Assembly (NCBI RefSeq): GCF_040546275.1
Contig: NZ_JBEPNO010000009.1
Span: 124,001-188,000, forward strand
DNA: 64,000 nucleotides
Source: Nakamurella sp040546275
GTDB taxonomy: Bacteria; Actinomycetota; Actinomycetes; Mycobacteriales; Nakamurellaceae
Direction of reading: 5' to 3'
Shown here: positions 27,047 through 35,699 of the stretch, piece after piece
Numbering within the stretch: the stretch's first letter is position 1
Layout: each line of letters starts with the position of its first letter
Program-made: the position numbers and the translations under genes
Notes under the pieces: generated by a model
The model's database searches: none
What the model saw: the letters and a program-made list of their open reading frames with translations, nothing else
Told to the model about the DNA's origin: nothing

Positions 27047-27136
27047 CGGGCATGGTTGCAGTTGGCGATCCATCCTGTCGGCGGGGGTCCGCTGCTGGGT
27101 GATGTCGCGGTCAACCGTCTTGCCGACCAGCCGGAC
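27047..27136 (+). pseudogene. Remnant of a RimJ/RimL-type GNAT acetyltransferase
   Basis: In the 226-bp gap, one frame encodes WLQLAIHP, then LLGDVAVNRLADQPDTLE. This resembles the central strands of GNAT proteins (WLQLAI...LIGDVALH..LAD.P..VELG). The expected downstream acetyl-CoA loop (QGRGYA) is absent, so only about 30 residues of homology remain. Probably a deletion scar; the assignment rests on motif memory only. Confidence 0.35.
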
Positions 27137-27195
27137 ACGTTGGAGGGCGAATGGACGACGGTCGACGGCTTCGCCCTGTTGGCTTCCGAGTGCCG

Positions 27196-27717
27196 TCAGA
27201 CCAGGGAGTACGCCATGAAGACGTCGGCGCGTTGATAGGGCAAGGGGCCCAGACTGTCCGGCGCCACGTGGACGAACCCGACGGACTCGTAGAGGTGGAC
27301 CGCGTTCGGCAGCCTGGTGCTGCTGCCGAGGAAGAGTGAGGTGGCGCCCAGACCGCGGGCATGGTCGATTGCGGCCAGGATGATCACCCGTCCGATCCCC
27401 TGACCGCGGACGGTCGGGGACACCGCCATCTTGGAGAGCTCGTAGAGTCCGCCACCGGCCGGCACCAGTGCCACGCACCCGACGACATCCCCGGCGCTGC
27501 GGGCGATCAGCACCTGGCCGCCCTTGGCGACGATCTCACCCTCCGGATCCTGCAAGAGCACCCGGTCGGCCGGTTCCAGGGTGAACAGCGTGGTGATCCA
27601 CTCCTCGTTGAGTTCCCGGAACGCCTCGGCGTCGGCGGGACCGGCCATCGGCCCAACGGTGATCGTTGCGGCGCGGGCAGTGTCGGGCCGGCGGGTGATG
27701 GTTTCCTCTGTGGTCAT
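27196..27717 (-). CDS. GNAT-family N-acetyltransferase
   Basis: A 173-residue acetyltransferase with the acetyl-CoA loop SPTVRGQGIGRVII and the C-terminal pattern NAVHLYESVGFVHV. ATG 27717 with a purine-rich leader (aaggtgg) is chosen over an upstream in-frame start at 27762, which would cross the LysR binding-site region. It diverges from the LysR gene, so it is the probable target of that regulator. Substrate unknown. Confidence 0.88.
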   Translation of the reverse strand: MTTEETITRRPDTARAATITVGPMAGPADAEAFRELNEEWITTLFTLEPADRVLLQDPEGEIVAKGGQVLIARSAGDVVGCVALVPAGGGLYELSKMAVSPTVRGQGIGRVIILAAIDHARGLGATSLFLGSSTRLPNAVHLYESVGFVHVAPDSLGPLPYQRADVFMAYSLV

Positions 27718-27758
27718 GCCCCCACCTTGCCCTTGCGTGATCCAGTCCGTCCAATAGC

Positions 27759-27775
27759 TCAATGAGGTAGATTGA
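27759..27775. promoter_or_regulatory. LysR-type box between divergent GNAT and LysR genes
   Basis: TCAAT-N7-ATTGA is a perfect interrupted palindrome that also fits the T-N11-A rule for LysR regulators. It lies 13 nt before the LysR start and 42 nt before the GNAT start, a classic arrangement for autoregulation and activation of the divergent gene. Confidence 0.6.
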
Positions 27776-27787
27776 TAAGCTGGACCG

Positions 27788-28723
27788 ATGAATGTCGAAC
27801 TGCGACACCTGCGCTACTTCCTTGCGGTCGCCGACGAACTGCACTTCGGCCGGGCCGCCGAGGAGCTGCACATCGCGCAACCTGCGCTGTCACAACAGAT
27901 CCAGAAGCTCGAGTCGATGCTGGGAACCGTGCTGCTCAGGCGGACCTCCCGGAGCGTCGCCCTGACGCCTGCCGGGGTGGTGTTCCGCGATCGAGCGCGT
28001 GCGATCCTCCGGCAGTCCGCACGTGATCTGGCGGAGGTGGTCCGCGTCGGCCGGGGTGAGCAGGGCCGGCTGGACGTCGGATTCGTCAGCTCGGCCCTGC
28101 ATCTCGGTCCGATCGAACACGTCGAGCGATTTCGGCGCCGTCATCGGGGTGTCGAGGTGGTGCTGCACGAGGGCTTCACCACCCAGTTGCTGGCCCGCGT
28201 GGTCCGCGGTGAGATCGACGTGGCCACCGTCCGTGATCCCGACCCGCTACCCGGCATCACCACGGTGGCACTGGTGACCGAACCGTTCGTCGCCATCGTC
28301 CCGGCCGACCATCGACTCGCCGCTCAGGACGTCGTCACCGGTGCACAGCTGGCCGGTGACAAATTCGTGTTCTACCCCCGCACCGCCGGCGAGCGGGCCC
28401 ACCACCTCAACCTGCTGCCGGTCACCGAGACCGGCCGTCGACCCGACATCGTCCAGGAGGCCTCGAACTGGGCCACCATCATCTACCTGATCGGCGCCGG
28501 CCTCGGCGTCTCGATCGCACCCGCCAGCGCGACCGTCGCCGCGCCGGACAACGTCCGGGTGCTACGGCTCCACGGCACCGCGGCGGAAAGCACCCTCCAC
28601 CTCGCCGGACGCACCGACGAGGCCAGCGCCGTCGTGCGCAACTTCCTCGACAGTCCCTGGCCAAGCACTACTCTCAGTGGGACGCGACCACCCGGCTCGG
28701 GACGTTCCAGCCGGACACGCTGA
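27788..28723 (+). CDS. LysR-family transcriptional regulator
   Basis: A 311-residue LysR regulator. The N-terminal winged helix carries AVADELHFGRAAEELHIAQ and PALSQQIQKLE (residues about 13-45), followed by a linker helix and a periplasmic-binding-type effector domain. The last 50 bases overlap the end of the convergent GH2 gene. The proline- and arginine-rich final 20 residues are unusual and may reflect drift of the stop codon. Likely controls the divergent GNAT gene. Confidence 0.93.
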   Translation: MNVELRHLRYFLAVADELHFGRAAEELHIAQPALSQQIQKLESMLGTVLLRRTSRSVALTPAGVVFRDRARAILRQSARDLAEVVRVGRGEQGRLDVGFVSSALHLGPIEHVERFRRRHRGVEVVLHEGFTTQLLARVVRGEIDVATVRDPDPLPGITTVALVTEPFVAIVPADHRLAAQDVVTGAQLAGDKFVFYPRTAGERAHHLNLLPVTETGRRPDIVQEASNWATIIYLIGAGLGVSIAPASATVAAPDNVRVLRLHGTAAESTLHLAGRTDEASAVVRNFLDSPWPSTTLSGTRPPGSGRSSRTR

Positions 28724-31658
28724 CCACCGGAAGGGCGCGACCGAGGCTCGACGCGGCATAGGTGGCGGTCAGCGTCTGGCTCTCGCCCGGCCAGAGGGTG
28801 ATGTCGTTGCTGCTCCAGGCGACCGGACGAACCTGGTTGTCACCGGCGACCGGACGGCCCTGCGCATCGCCACGGCGGACGTCTGCGCGGAGGAAGAAGG
28901 CGACCTTCCCGGCCTTCGCGGTGTTGGTGATCGTCACCGTCGTCCGACGACGAACCGAGCCGGCCGACGAGGTGTGCGACGTGACCCGCACCGAGGCGGG
29001 CGCCAGGGCCTGCAGCGCGGTGAGGTCGGCGTACTGCGTCATGGTCGCCTGTGGGTTGCCGGTGGTCTGGTCCCAGTCGACGACGTCGGCCTGAGTCGAC
29101 TGCCAGTACACGTTGCGGTCGATCACCCTGCCGCCCCTGCTGACCTGGAGTTCTACGAAGTAGAGCGTCGCCTTCACCGGCGGCGTGGTGGTCCGAGGCA
29201 CCCTGGGGGACAACACCTTGTTCCGCACCTGCTGGCTGGCCAGGTCGATGTGCCCGGCGCTCCGGTGATCGAGCAGCTTCCCGCCGACCGAGTACACCTT
29301 CGCGTCCACCGTCAGGCCGCGCAGCGTTTCGCCGGTGAGATTGTCGACGGTGACGGTGTTGTCATCCGTGGCGAACAATGCATGCACCGACGAGTTCGCC
29401 GCCTGGGCGCCGAAATAGCTGCCGGCCTCGTCGTAGTCGTAGTTGTACAGATCCCAGAGCAGCGTCGGCCAGCCCTTGTTGGCCATCCAGTAGATGGTCC
29501 CGGTGGACGGCGAGTCCGCGTTGGTGGAGTGGTCGATGAACGCCTCGAACTGGGACCGGACGTTCTCGTAGTTCTGGACCTGGGCCTCCTGCGTGAACTG
29601 CGCGAGGCTGTTCCAGGCGCCATATCGGGCCTTCAGTGCGCTGTCGAAATTGTAGAGCGTGCCGAAACTGTAACCGGTGGTGTCGGTCTCGGCGTTGGCG
29701 TGGTACTGGTTGGCGGCCGGCTGCTGCCAGAGCGCCTGCTGATCGGCGGGCGAGAGGAAACGGTTCATCGAATCGAGAGTCGGCACGGTGTGCCCCGCAC
29801 TCTCCTCGCTGTCGAAACCCCACGACCCGCCCACGTTGGTCAGGCTGCCGTCATCGGCGTACTCCGAGTGCGAGGTGTCGTACCAGTAGCTCGGCGGCAC
29901 CCAGTCGTAGGGACCCTCCTTCTCCCCCGAGAGTCCCAGCTGCGGCGACGACTTGTACTCCGCCGACGCGATGATCGGCACCTCCAGATCCTGCGCGCGG
30001 AAGGCAGCCAGCGAGACGGACTCCTGGGCATCGGTGGGATTGTTGTCGCTCCACTGGAACGTGAAGACGCTCGGGTGGTTGCGCAGCAGCTGCGCCACGG
30101 TCGCGGCCGAGAGTCCGAGCACGTCGAGTTCGTGAGGCGGGGTCACCTCGTCGTCGGGCAGTTCCCACGCATCGCAGCACTGATAACCCGAAGCGATGAG
30201 GATGCCGGCGCGGTCCATCTGCCGGTAGAAGTCGTCCGGCATGAAGTGCCCCTCGAGCCGCAGGGTGTTGAGCCCCATGCTCTTCAGCAGCACGACCTGG
30301 TTCGCCGTGTCCGCGGCGGAATAGTGCAGGAAAAGATTCTCGGAGAACCCACCTCCCCGGATGACGAACGGCCTGCCGTTGATCGAGTACTGCCGGACAC
30401 CGCCCGGTGCGAGGGGCGAAGGCCCGACGAGCGTGCTGGTCACCGTTCTGATGCCGAACTGCGCGCTGGAGGCGTTGATCAGCGTGCCGTGCTGCTCGAG
30501 CGCGGTGACGAGCGTGTACAGCGGCTGCCTGCCCATCTGGAAGGGCCACCAGATCTGCGGGTGGTGCAGGGTCAGGGCGGGGAACGCCGCGGGGGTCAAC
30601 CTCACCGCGACCGTCTTGTTCGCCTGCACCGTCACGGTTCTCGTCACGAAGACGGGGCTGCGACCGTCGGGGGGGATGACCAACGCCGACACGCTGCCGG
30701 TCTGCGCGGTGGCCGTGTGATTGGTGACCTCGGTCGCCACGCTCAGCGCCGCCGTCGACAGGTCGGCGGCATCCAGCTGGTTGACGTGGGCGTTCGTGAG
30801 CGACAGCGCCTGCGAGGTCTGCAACTGCACCGGGAACTGGATGCCGGTGTTCTGGTCGGGCGCCACCTGGGTCCAGTCGACGTTGTCGAGGGTGAACATC
30901 TTGTTCGGATTGTTGGGATGGACCTCCAGCGCCACCACATTGGCGCCGCCGTGCGTCAGCCGGCTGACATCGAAGCTGTAGCGGGTGTAGTTGCCCTGCA
31001 CCGTCTTCTGCGTGGCCAGCTCGGTGCCGTTGACCCAGACGTCGGCCTGCCCGACCACTCCGTTGACGATCAACGTCGCCTGACGCCCGGCCGGCGGGGC
31101 GGTGAACGTGGTGCGCCACCACCACGGGACGGCGAACCGGGCCACCGTCTCCTTGCCGCTGGTCTGGGTGCCGAAGCACTTGCGCATGTTGTCGGAGTAG
31201 AAGACGTCGGGGCAGGCGCCGTTCTGCAGCAGTGCTTCGGTCTCGGTGCCGGGCGCGCCTCCGTCGTCCGGCTTCACCCGCAGCCAGTTCCTCGCCGGGT
31301 AGGTGCTCGTGGAGATGGCCGCACCACCCTGGGTCGCCGTCGCACTGCTGAGTACCTGCCACCCGGCGCTGCCCAGGGTCTTCAGTCCGTAGGACACCGG
31401 GCCGCCGCCGGCAGCCACCGCCCGCAGCGCGGTGGCCAACGCGGTGCTGGTCTCCGACCCCTCCACGACGCCCTTCGGGTTGCTCGCGGCGGCCGGCGCG
31501 GTCACGGCGGCGGGTCCCGCGGCGGGCGAACGGACGGCGGCCGGCGGATGGACGGCGGCCGGCGGATGGACGGCGGCCAGCCCGGAAACGGCGAGCGCGA
31601 GAGCGGCCAGCGACGGGAGGAGAACCCGGCGGCGAAGGACGGTTCTGCGAAGTGACAC
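28674..31658 (-). CDS. Secreted GH2 exo-beta-D-glucosaminidase-like enzyme
   Basis: A 994-residue glycoside hydrolase family 2 protein. A signal peptide (SLRRTVLRRRVLLPSLAALA) precedes a low-complexity Ala/Pro/Val linker. Then come a jelly-roll domain with DVWVNG, Ig-like domains, a TIM barrel (GLNTLRLEGHFMPDDFYRQM) and C-terminal Ig-like domains. The acid/base Asp in FQWSDNNP and nucleophile Glu in GFDSEESAG align with D469 and E541 of Amycolatopsis CsxA exo-beta-D-glucosaminidase, supporting action on chitosan oligomers. GTG 31658 is preferred over 31703 because agagagg lies at proper spacing. Secreted or exported. Confidence 0.88.
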   Translation of the reverse strand: MSLRRTVLRRRVLLPSLAALALAVSGLAAVHPPAAVHPPAAVRSPAAGPAAVTAPAAASNPKGVVEGSETSTALATALRAVAAGGGPVSYGLKTLGSAGWQVLSSATATQGGAAISTSTYPARNWLRVKPDDGGAPGTETEALLQNGACPDVFYSDNMRKCFGTQTSGKETVARFAVPWWWRTTFTAPPAGRQATLIVNGVVGQADVWVNGTELATQKTVQGNYTRYSFDVSRLTHGGANVVALEVHPNNPNKMFTLDNVDWTQVAPDQNTGIQFPVQLQTSQALSLTNAHVNQLDAADLSTAALSVATEVTNHTATAQTGSVSALVIPPDGRSPVFVTRTVTVQANKTVAVRLTPAAFPALTLHHPQIWWPFQMGRQPLYTLVTALEQHGTLINASSAQFGIRTVTSTLVGPSPLAPGGVRQYSINGRPFVIRGGGFSENLFLHYSAADTANQVVLLKSMGLNTLRLEGHFMPDDFYRQMDRAGILIASGYQCCDAWELPDDEVTPPHELDVLGLSAATVAQLLRNHPSVFTFQWSDNNPTDAQESVSLAAFRAQDLEVPIIASAEYKSSPQLGLSGEKEGPYDWVPPSYWYDTSHSEYADDGSLTNVGGSWGFDSEESAGHTVPTLDSMNRFLSPADQQALWQQPAANQYHANAETDTTGYSFGTLYNFDSALKARYGAWNSLAQFTQEAQVQNYENVRSQFEAFIDHSTNADSPSTGTIYWMANKGWPTLLWDLYNYDYDEAGSYFGAQAANSSVHALFATDDNTVTVDNLTGETLRGLTVDAKVYSVGGKLLDHRSAGHIDLASQQVRNKVLSPRVPRTTTPPVKATLYFVELQVSRGGRVIDRNVYWQSTQADVVDWDQTTGNPQATMTQYADLTALQALAPASVRVTSHTSSAGSVRRRTTVTITNTAKAGKVAFFLRADVRRGDAQGRPVAGDNQVRPVAWSSNDITLWPGESQTLTATYAASSLGRALPVVSVSGWNVPSRVVASH
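31533..31578. repeat. 18-bp tandem repeat in the GH2 gene linker
   Basis: Two full 18-bp units (gacggcggccggcggatg) and 10 bp of a third lie just after the signal-peptide region of the GH2 gene. They encode repeated AAVHPP units in the linker, a likely site of in-frame length variation. Confidence 0.75.
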
Positions 31659-31691
31659 GGGAGACGACCTCTCTGAGGAAGTGCTGTGGAG

Positions 31692-31720
31692 ATCGTGTGG
31701 CATCGCCGAACGTTAGTCAA
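31692..31720 (-). promoter_or_regulatory. Possible housekeeping promoter for the GH2 gene
   Basis: On the minus strand TTGACT (31720-31715) and CACGAT (31697-31692) are 17 nt apart, 33 nt upstream of the GTG at 31658. The -35 is good; the -10 is poor, so this is tentative. Confidence 0.3.
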
Positions 31721-31789
31721 GGCAACTGACGAATACATTTGCGCACCGATACCGCGCGGGCCATGGTGGCTTCCGGCAGAATCGAGAAG

Positions 31790-32881
31790 ATGGCAGCCTG
31801 GGTGTTGCACGTCGATCTCGATCAGTTCATCGCGGCGGTCGAGGTGCTGCGACGACCGGAACTAGTGGGTCTGCCCGTGGTGGTCGGCGGTAGCGGCGAT
31901 CCGACCCAGCGGTCCGTGGTGGCGACGGCGTCCTACGAGGCCAGGGCGTTCGGTGTCCGGTCCGGCATGCCGATGCGGGTCGCAGCCCGTAAGTGCCCCG
32001 ACGCCGTGTTCCTGCCCGCCGACAACCCGGCCTACGAAGAGGCATCGGCCGGGGTGGTGGCCGTACTACGTGACTTCGCCGACATCCCGCTGACGCTGGA
32101 GATTCTCGGCTGGGACGAGGCCTTCGTGGGCGTCGACACCGATGATCCGCTGACCCTGGCCCGGCAGGCCCAGCAGGCGGTATTGGACGCGACGGGCCTG
32201 TGGGCCTCGGTGGGTATCGGCGACAACGTGCTGCGCGCCAAGATGGCGACCGACTTCGGCAAGCCCCGCGGCACCTTCACGCTGACGGAGAGCAACTGGT
32301 TCGAGCTGATCGGGGACCGCGGAACCGACGCGCTCTGGGGCATCGGGTCGAAGACGGCGAAACGGCTGACGCAGTTGGGGTTCCACACCGTGCGTGAGCT
32401 CGCCGCCGCCGACCCGCAGGCCCTGGGCGCCCAGGTCGGGCCGACCATGGGTCCACGGTGGGTGGGGCTGGCCCGCGGTGCGGCCCGCTCCCAGGTGATC
32501 GGCTCGCCGTACGTCGCGCGGGCGCGGAGCCGCGAGACCACCTTCCAGCAGGATCTGACGGACTGGGCGGAGGTACGGGCCGAGATCGACAAGCTGGTCC
32601 GTCAGCTCACTCTCGACGTCCGGGAGGAGGAACGCCCGGCCGTCCGGGTGGGGATCAAGGTCAGGTTCAAGCCCTTCGTCACCACTACTCGCAGCACCAC
32701 GCTGGCCGCCCCGACGCAGGATCCCGACGTCCTGGTGGCGGCGGTCCTGGAGATTCTCGAGGGCCTTGACCACGACCGACCGATCCGACTCCTCGGCGTC
32801 CGGGCGGAGTTCGCCGCCGACGCCGAACGCCGGCTCAACCCCAGTCGGGGTCGAGCCGGCTTCGGTGGGGATGCTGTCTGA
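31790..32881 (+). CDS. dinB: Y-family DNA polymerase IV, DinB2-like
   Basis: A 363-residue translesion polymerase. The catalytic residues are D9 (VLHVDLDQFIAAVE), D109 and E110 (LGWDEAFVG); the fingers motif is ATASYEARAFGVRSGMP, followed by a helix-hairpin-helix segment (GIGSKTAKRL) and a little-finger domain. Aligning DLDQFIAAVE with DMDCFFAAVE of E. coli DinB puts Ile14 at the steric-gate position, which is normally Phe or Tyr. Mycobacterial DinB2 has Leu there and uses ribonucleotides. No C-terminal beta-clamp peptide (QxxLF-like) is apparent. ATG 31790 is preferred over 31739. Confidence 0.9.
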   Translation: MAAWVLHVDLDQFIAAVEVLRRPELVGLPVVVGGSGDPTQRSVVATASYEARAFGVRSGMPMRVAARKCPDAVFLPADNPAYEEASAGVVAVLRDFADIPLTLEILGWDEAFVGVDTDDPLTLARQAQQAVLDATGLWASVGIGDNVLRAKMATDFGKPRGTFTLTESNWFELIGDRGTDALWGIGSKTAKRLTQLGFHTVRELAAADPQALGAQVGPTMGPRWVGLARGAARSQVIGSPYVARARSRETTFQQDLTDWAEVRAEIDKLVRQLTLDVREEERPAVRVGIKVRFKPFVTTTRSTTLAAPTQDPDVLVAAVLEILEGLDHDRPIRLLGVRAEFAADAERRLNPSRGRAGFGGDAV

Positions 32882-32887
32882 ACCGCA

Positions 32888-34537
32888 CTATTCAGTAGGC
32901 ACGGTCTTCAGGAACTGCGGAGCCTGACGGATCTTGGTGGCCTGCTCCCACGAGTAGGTCAGGCTGATCAGCTCCGGCTCGTCCCACCGTCCGCCGAGGA
33001 ACGAGACCCCGACCGGCAGATGGAAGGAGTAACCGGCGGGCACCGTGATGTTCGGGTAGCCGGCGATGGCGGCCGGGCTCGAGGAGCCCACCAGGAAGTG
33101 ATCACCGTTGATGAGGTCGGTGGTCCAGGCGGGCGAATTGGTCGGCGCGATGATCGCATCCAGCTTGTACTTGGCCATGGTGTCGTCGATCGAGTGCTGG
33201 GCGACGGACCGGGCATTGTTGCGCGCCTTGATGTATGCCGGATCGGTCAGCGGTCCCTGTGCCTGTGCCTGCTCGAAGATCTCCTGACCGAAGTACTTGA
33301 GCTCCCTCGGGCTGGAGTTGTCGAAGTTGATCAGATCCTGCAACGTCTTCGGGTACTTCGCCGAGGTGTTCTTCTTCAGATACGCGGCAATCTCGGCCTT
33401 GAACTCATACTGAAGGGCAGTGTTCTCGTCCGCGTAGGCGGCCTCGATCGGCACGTTCGCGGGGTCGACGATCACGGCTCCGAGCGACTTCAGCTTCTTG
33501 ATGGTCTTCTCCATGATGGCGTCGGTCTCCGGGCTCGATCCGAAGTTGCCTTCCCGCCAGACCCCGAGCCGCGCGCCCTTGAGCGACCCGGCCTTGAGGT
33601 ACCTGGTGTAGTCGGCGGTCACCTTCCCGCGCTGGGCGGCCGTGGCGGAGTCGGTCGGATCCACCCCGGTCAGGGCACCGAGGAGCACGGCGGCATCGGT
33701 GACGTTGCGGGCCATCGGTCCCGCGGTGTCCTGCTGCGAGGAGATCGGCACGATCCCGGACCGGCTGGCCAGTCCGAGCGTCGGTTTGATACCGACCAAC
33801 CCGTTCTGACCTGACGGGCAGACCACCGACCCGTCGGTCTCGGTGCCGATGGCCACGGTCGCCAGATCGGCCGAGGCAGCAACTCCGGAGCCGGCGCTCG
33901 AGCCGCAGGGGTTGCGGTCGAGCACGTACGCCATGTGGGTCTGGCCGCCGACACCGCTCCATCCGCTGGAGGATTGGGTCGAGCGGTAGTTGGCCCATTC
34001 GGAGAGGTTGGTCTTGCCCAGGATCAGCGCACCGGCCGCCTTGAGCTTCTTGATGATGAACGCGTCGGGCGGTGTGCTTCCGGCCAGAGCCAGTGAACCC
34101 GCGGTGGTGGGCATCCCGGTGGTGTCGATGTTGTCCTTCACCAGGATCGGGATGCCGAGGAGCGGCCGCCGGTCACCGTTGCGGCGTGCTCGGTCCGCAG
34201 AGGCGGCCTCCGCCAAGGCAGTGCGGCTGACCGTGATCACCGCGTGGAGTTTCGGGTTCAGCACAGCGATCCGGCGCTCGTAGAACCGGACGAGTTCGGT
34301 GCTCGACAGCCGCCCGCGATTCATCTGGGTCTGCAACTGGGGAATCGTGGAACTGTCCACGTCGATGCCGGACACCTTGGTGGACAGGATGTCCACGTGG
34401 TCCGGTTTCGCCGTGGACTGGACGGTTGCGCCCGCACTCGCTGTCGCGGTGGCGGGAACGAAGGCGACGGCGACAGTGGCCACCGTGATTGCGATTGCGG
34501 GGACCACGCGGCGGCGGGTCCAGTTGAGGGTTGCCAT
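32888..34537 (-). CDS. Secreted amidase-signature hydrolase
   Basis: A 549-residue amidase-signature enzyme with an N-terminal export signal (RRRVVPAIAITVATVAVAFV, cleavage near ATASA; twin arginines make Tat export possible). The Ser-cisSer-Lys triad is visible: K134 in GIPILVKDNID, S213 in NPCGSSAGSG and S237 in GTETDGSVVCPSG. Residue spacing from S213 to S237 (24) matches malonamidase-type enzymes. It is probably an extracytoplasmic amidase of broad specificity. ATG 34537 begins immediately before the signal peptide; an in-frame start at 34603 would add 22 residues. Confidence 0.9.
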   Translation of the reverse strand: MATLNWTRRRVVPAIAITVATVAVAFVPATATASAGATVQSTAKPDHVDILSTKVSGIDVDSSTIPQLQTQMNRGRLSSTELVRFYERRIAVLNPKLHAVITVSRTALAEAASADRARRNGDRRPLLGIPILVKDNIDTTGMPTTAGSLALAGSTPPDAFIIKKLKAAGALILGKTNLSEWANYRSTQSSSGWSGVGGQTHMAYVLDRNPCGSSAGSGVAASADLATVAIGTETDGSVVCPSGQNGLVGIKPTLGLASRSGIVPISSQQDTAGPMARNVTDAAVLLGALTGVDPTDSATAAQRGKVTADYTRYLKAGSLKGARLGVWREGNFGSSPETDAIMEKTIKKLKSLGAVIVDPANVPIEAAYADENTALQYEFKAEIAAYLKKNTSAKYPKTLQDLINFDNSSPRELKYFGQEIFEQAQAQGPLTDPAYIKARNNARSVAQHSIDDTMAKYKLDAIIAPTNSPAWTTDLINGDHFLVGSSSPAAIAGYPNITVPAGYSFHLPVGVSFLGGRWDEPELISLTYSWEQATKIRQAPQFLKTVPTE

Positions 34538-34678
34538 GCTGTCACTGTGCCCCACAGGCAAATCACCGAAAATGAACAGTTTGTGTCGCATCTTCACCAA
34601 CAACGCAAAGGCACCGAATGGGCATGATCAACTGTCCGAAAAGTGCGTTCTTTCGGTATCGCATGGTCGGCCCGACGA

Positions 34679-35686
34679 TCAGCGGGCACCGCAACCGCAG
34701 GACGCCCGGAGGATCAGTTCGGGCTGGTGCGTGACGTTCTCGTACTCGCCATCGGGCGCGAGGACCCGTGTGATGGCGTCGGCGGCCATCGTCCGCACCG
34801 GTTGCCGGACCACCGTCAGCGGTGGCCAGGTGTATTCCGATTCCTCCGTCCCGTCGAACGAGACGATGGCGACGTCCGCCGGCACCCGCAGGCCCCGTTC
34901 GTGCAGGCCGCGAAGCACCCCGATGGCTTGCAGGTCGGAGCTGACGAACACCGCCGACGGCGGGGACCCGCCGCCGAACAGACGTCGGGCGGCGTCCAGT
35001 CCGCCGGCGCGGGACCACGGCTCCCGGGCGATGGGACCGTCGGGCAGTCCCGCGTCCCTGGTGGCCTGGAGCCAGCCGCGCTCGCGCAGCTCGTCACCCG
35101 GCGCCCGCCCACCGCCGATGACCAGCGCGACACGTCGGTGGCCGTGGCCGATCAGGTGGGTCACCGCGTCGTAGGCCCCGGCGAACGCGTCGACCCCGAC
35201 GCTGACGAACCCGGGCACCCCCTCGAACGTGCCGAGCAGGACGGTCGGCACGCCGGTGAGCGGAAGGTTCGCCAGATCCGGTCGGGACATGGCCGGCGTC
35301 AGGAGAAGTCCGTCGATCTGTCGCGCGGTCAGGTTGAGCACGTGACGCCGTTCGGTGTCGACATCGCCCTCGCTGTTGGTCAGCAGGACCGCGTGACCCC
35401 GGCCGGCGGCTGCGGATTCGATCGCCAGCGCCAGTTCCGCGAAGAGCGGGTTGCCGATCTCGGGCACCACCAACCCCAGCAGCTTGGTCGACCCGGTGCG
35501 TAGCGCCCGTGCGCTGGCGTTCGGCCGGTAGCCGAGCACGCGGATCGCGTCCAGCACCCGCGCGGCCGTCGCCGGCGCCACCGGCCGGGGGCCACCGTTG
35601 ACGACGTAGCTGACCACTGCGCTGGATACCCCGGCGTAGCGGGCTACGTCGGACCGGGTGATCTGGCGTGAACCGGACGGCCCCAT
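34679..35686 (-). CDS. LacI-family transcriptional regulator
   Basis: A 335-residue LacI/GalR repressor. The helix-turn-helix is ITRSDVARYAGVSSAVVSYV (about residues 9-28), followed by hinge NASARALRTG and a sugar-binding core (LGLVVPEIGNPLFAEL, VSFDGTEESEYTWPPLTVVR). It ends in a Cys-containing tail (RASCGCGAR). It starts 13 nt after the Gfo/Idh/MocA gene and is likely cotranscribed with it. The probable operators are the inverted repeats upstream of that gene. Confidence 0.92.
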   Translation of the reverse strand: MGPSGSRQITRSDVARYAGVSSAVVSYVVNGGPRPVAPATAARVLDAIRVLGYRPNASARALRTGSTKLLGLVVPEIGNPLFAELALAIESAAAGRGHAVLLTNSEGDVDTERRHVLNLTARQIDGLLLTPAMSRPDLANLPLTGVPTVLLGTFEGVPGFVSVGVDAFAGAYDAVTHLIGHGHRRVALVIGGGRAPGDELRERGWLQATRDAGLPDGPIAREPWSRAGGLDAARRLFGGGSPPSAVFVSSDLQAIGVLRGLHERGLRVPADVAIVSFDGTEESEYTWPPLTVVRQPVRTMAADAITRVLAPDGEYENVTHQPELILRASCGCGAR

Positions 35687-35699
35687 GCCGGCGGTCCGC

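Noticed and set aside
28677..31655. 992-codon open frame on the plus strand opposite the GH2 gene
   Set aside because: It is the antisense shadow of a gene with clear domains and catalytic residues; its translation is Arg/Gly/Val-rich with no recognisable fold. High-GC bias keeps stop codons rare in this frame.
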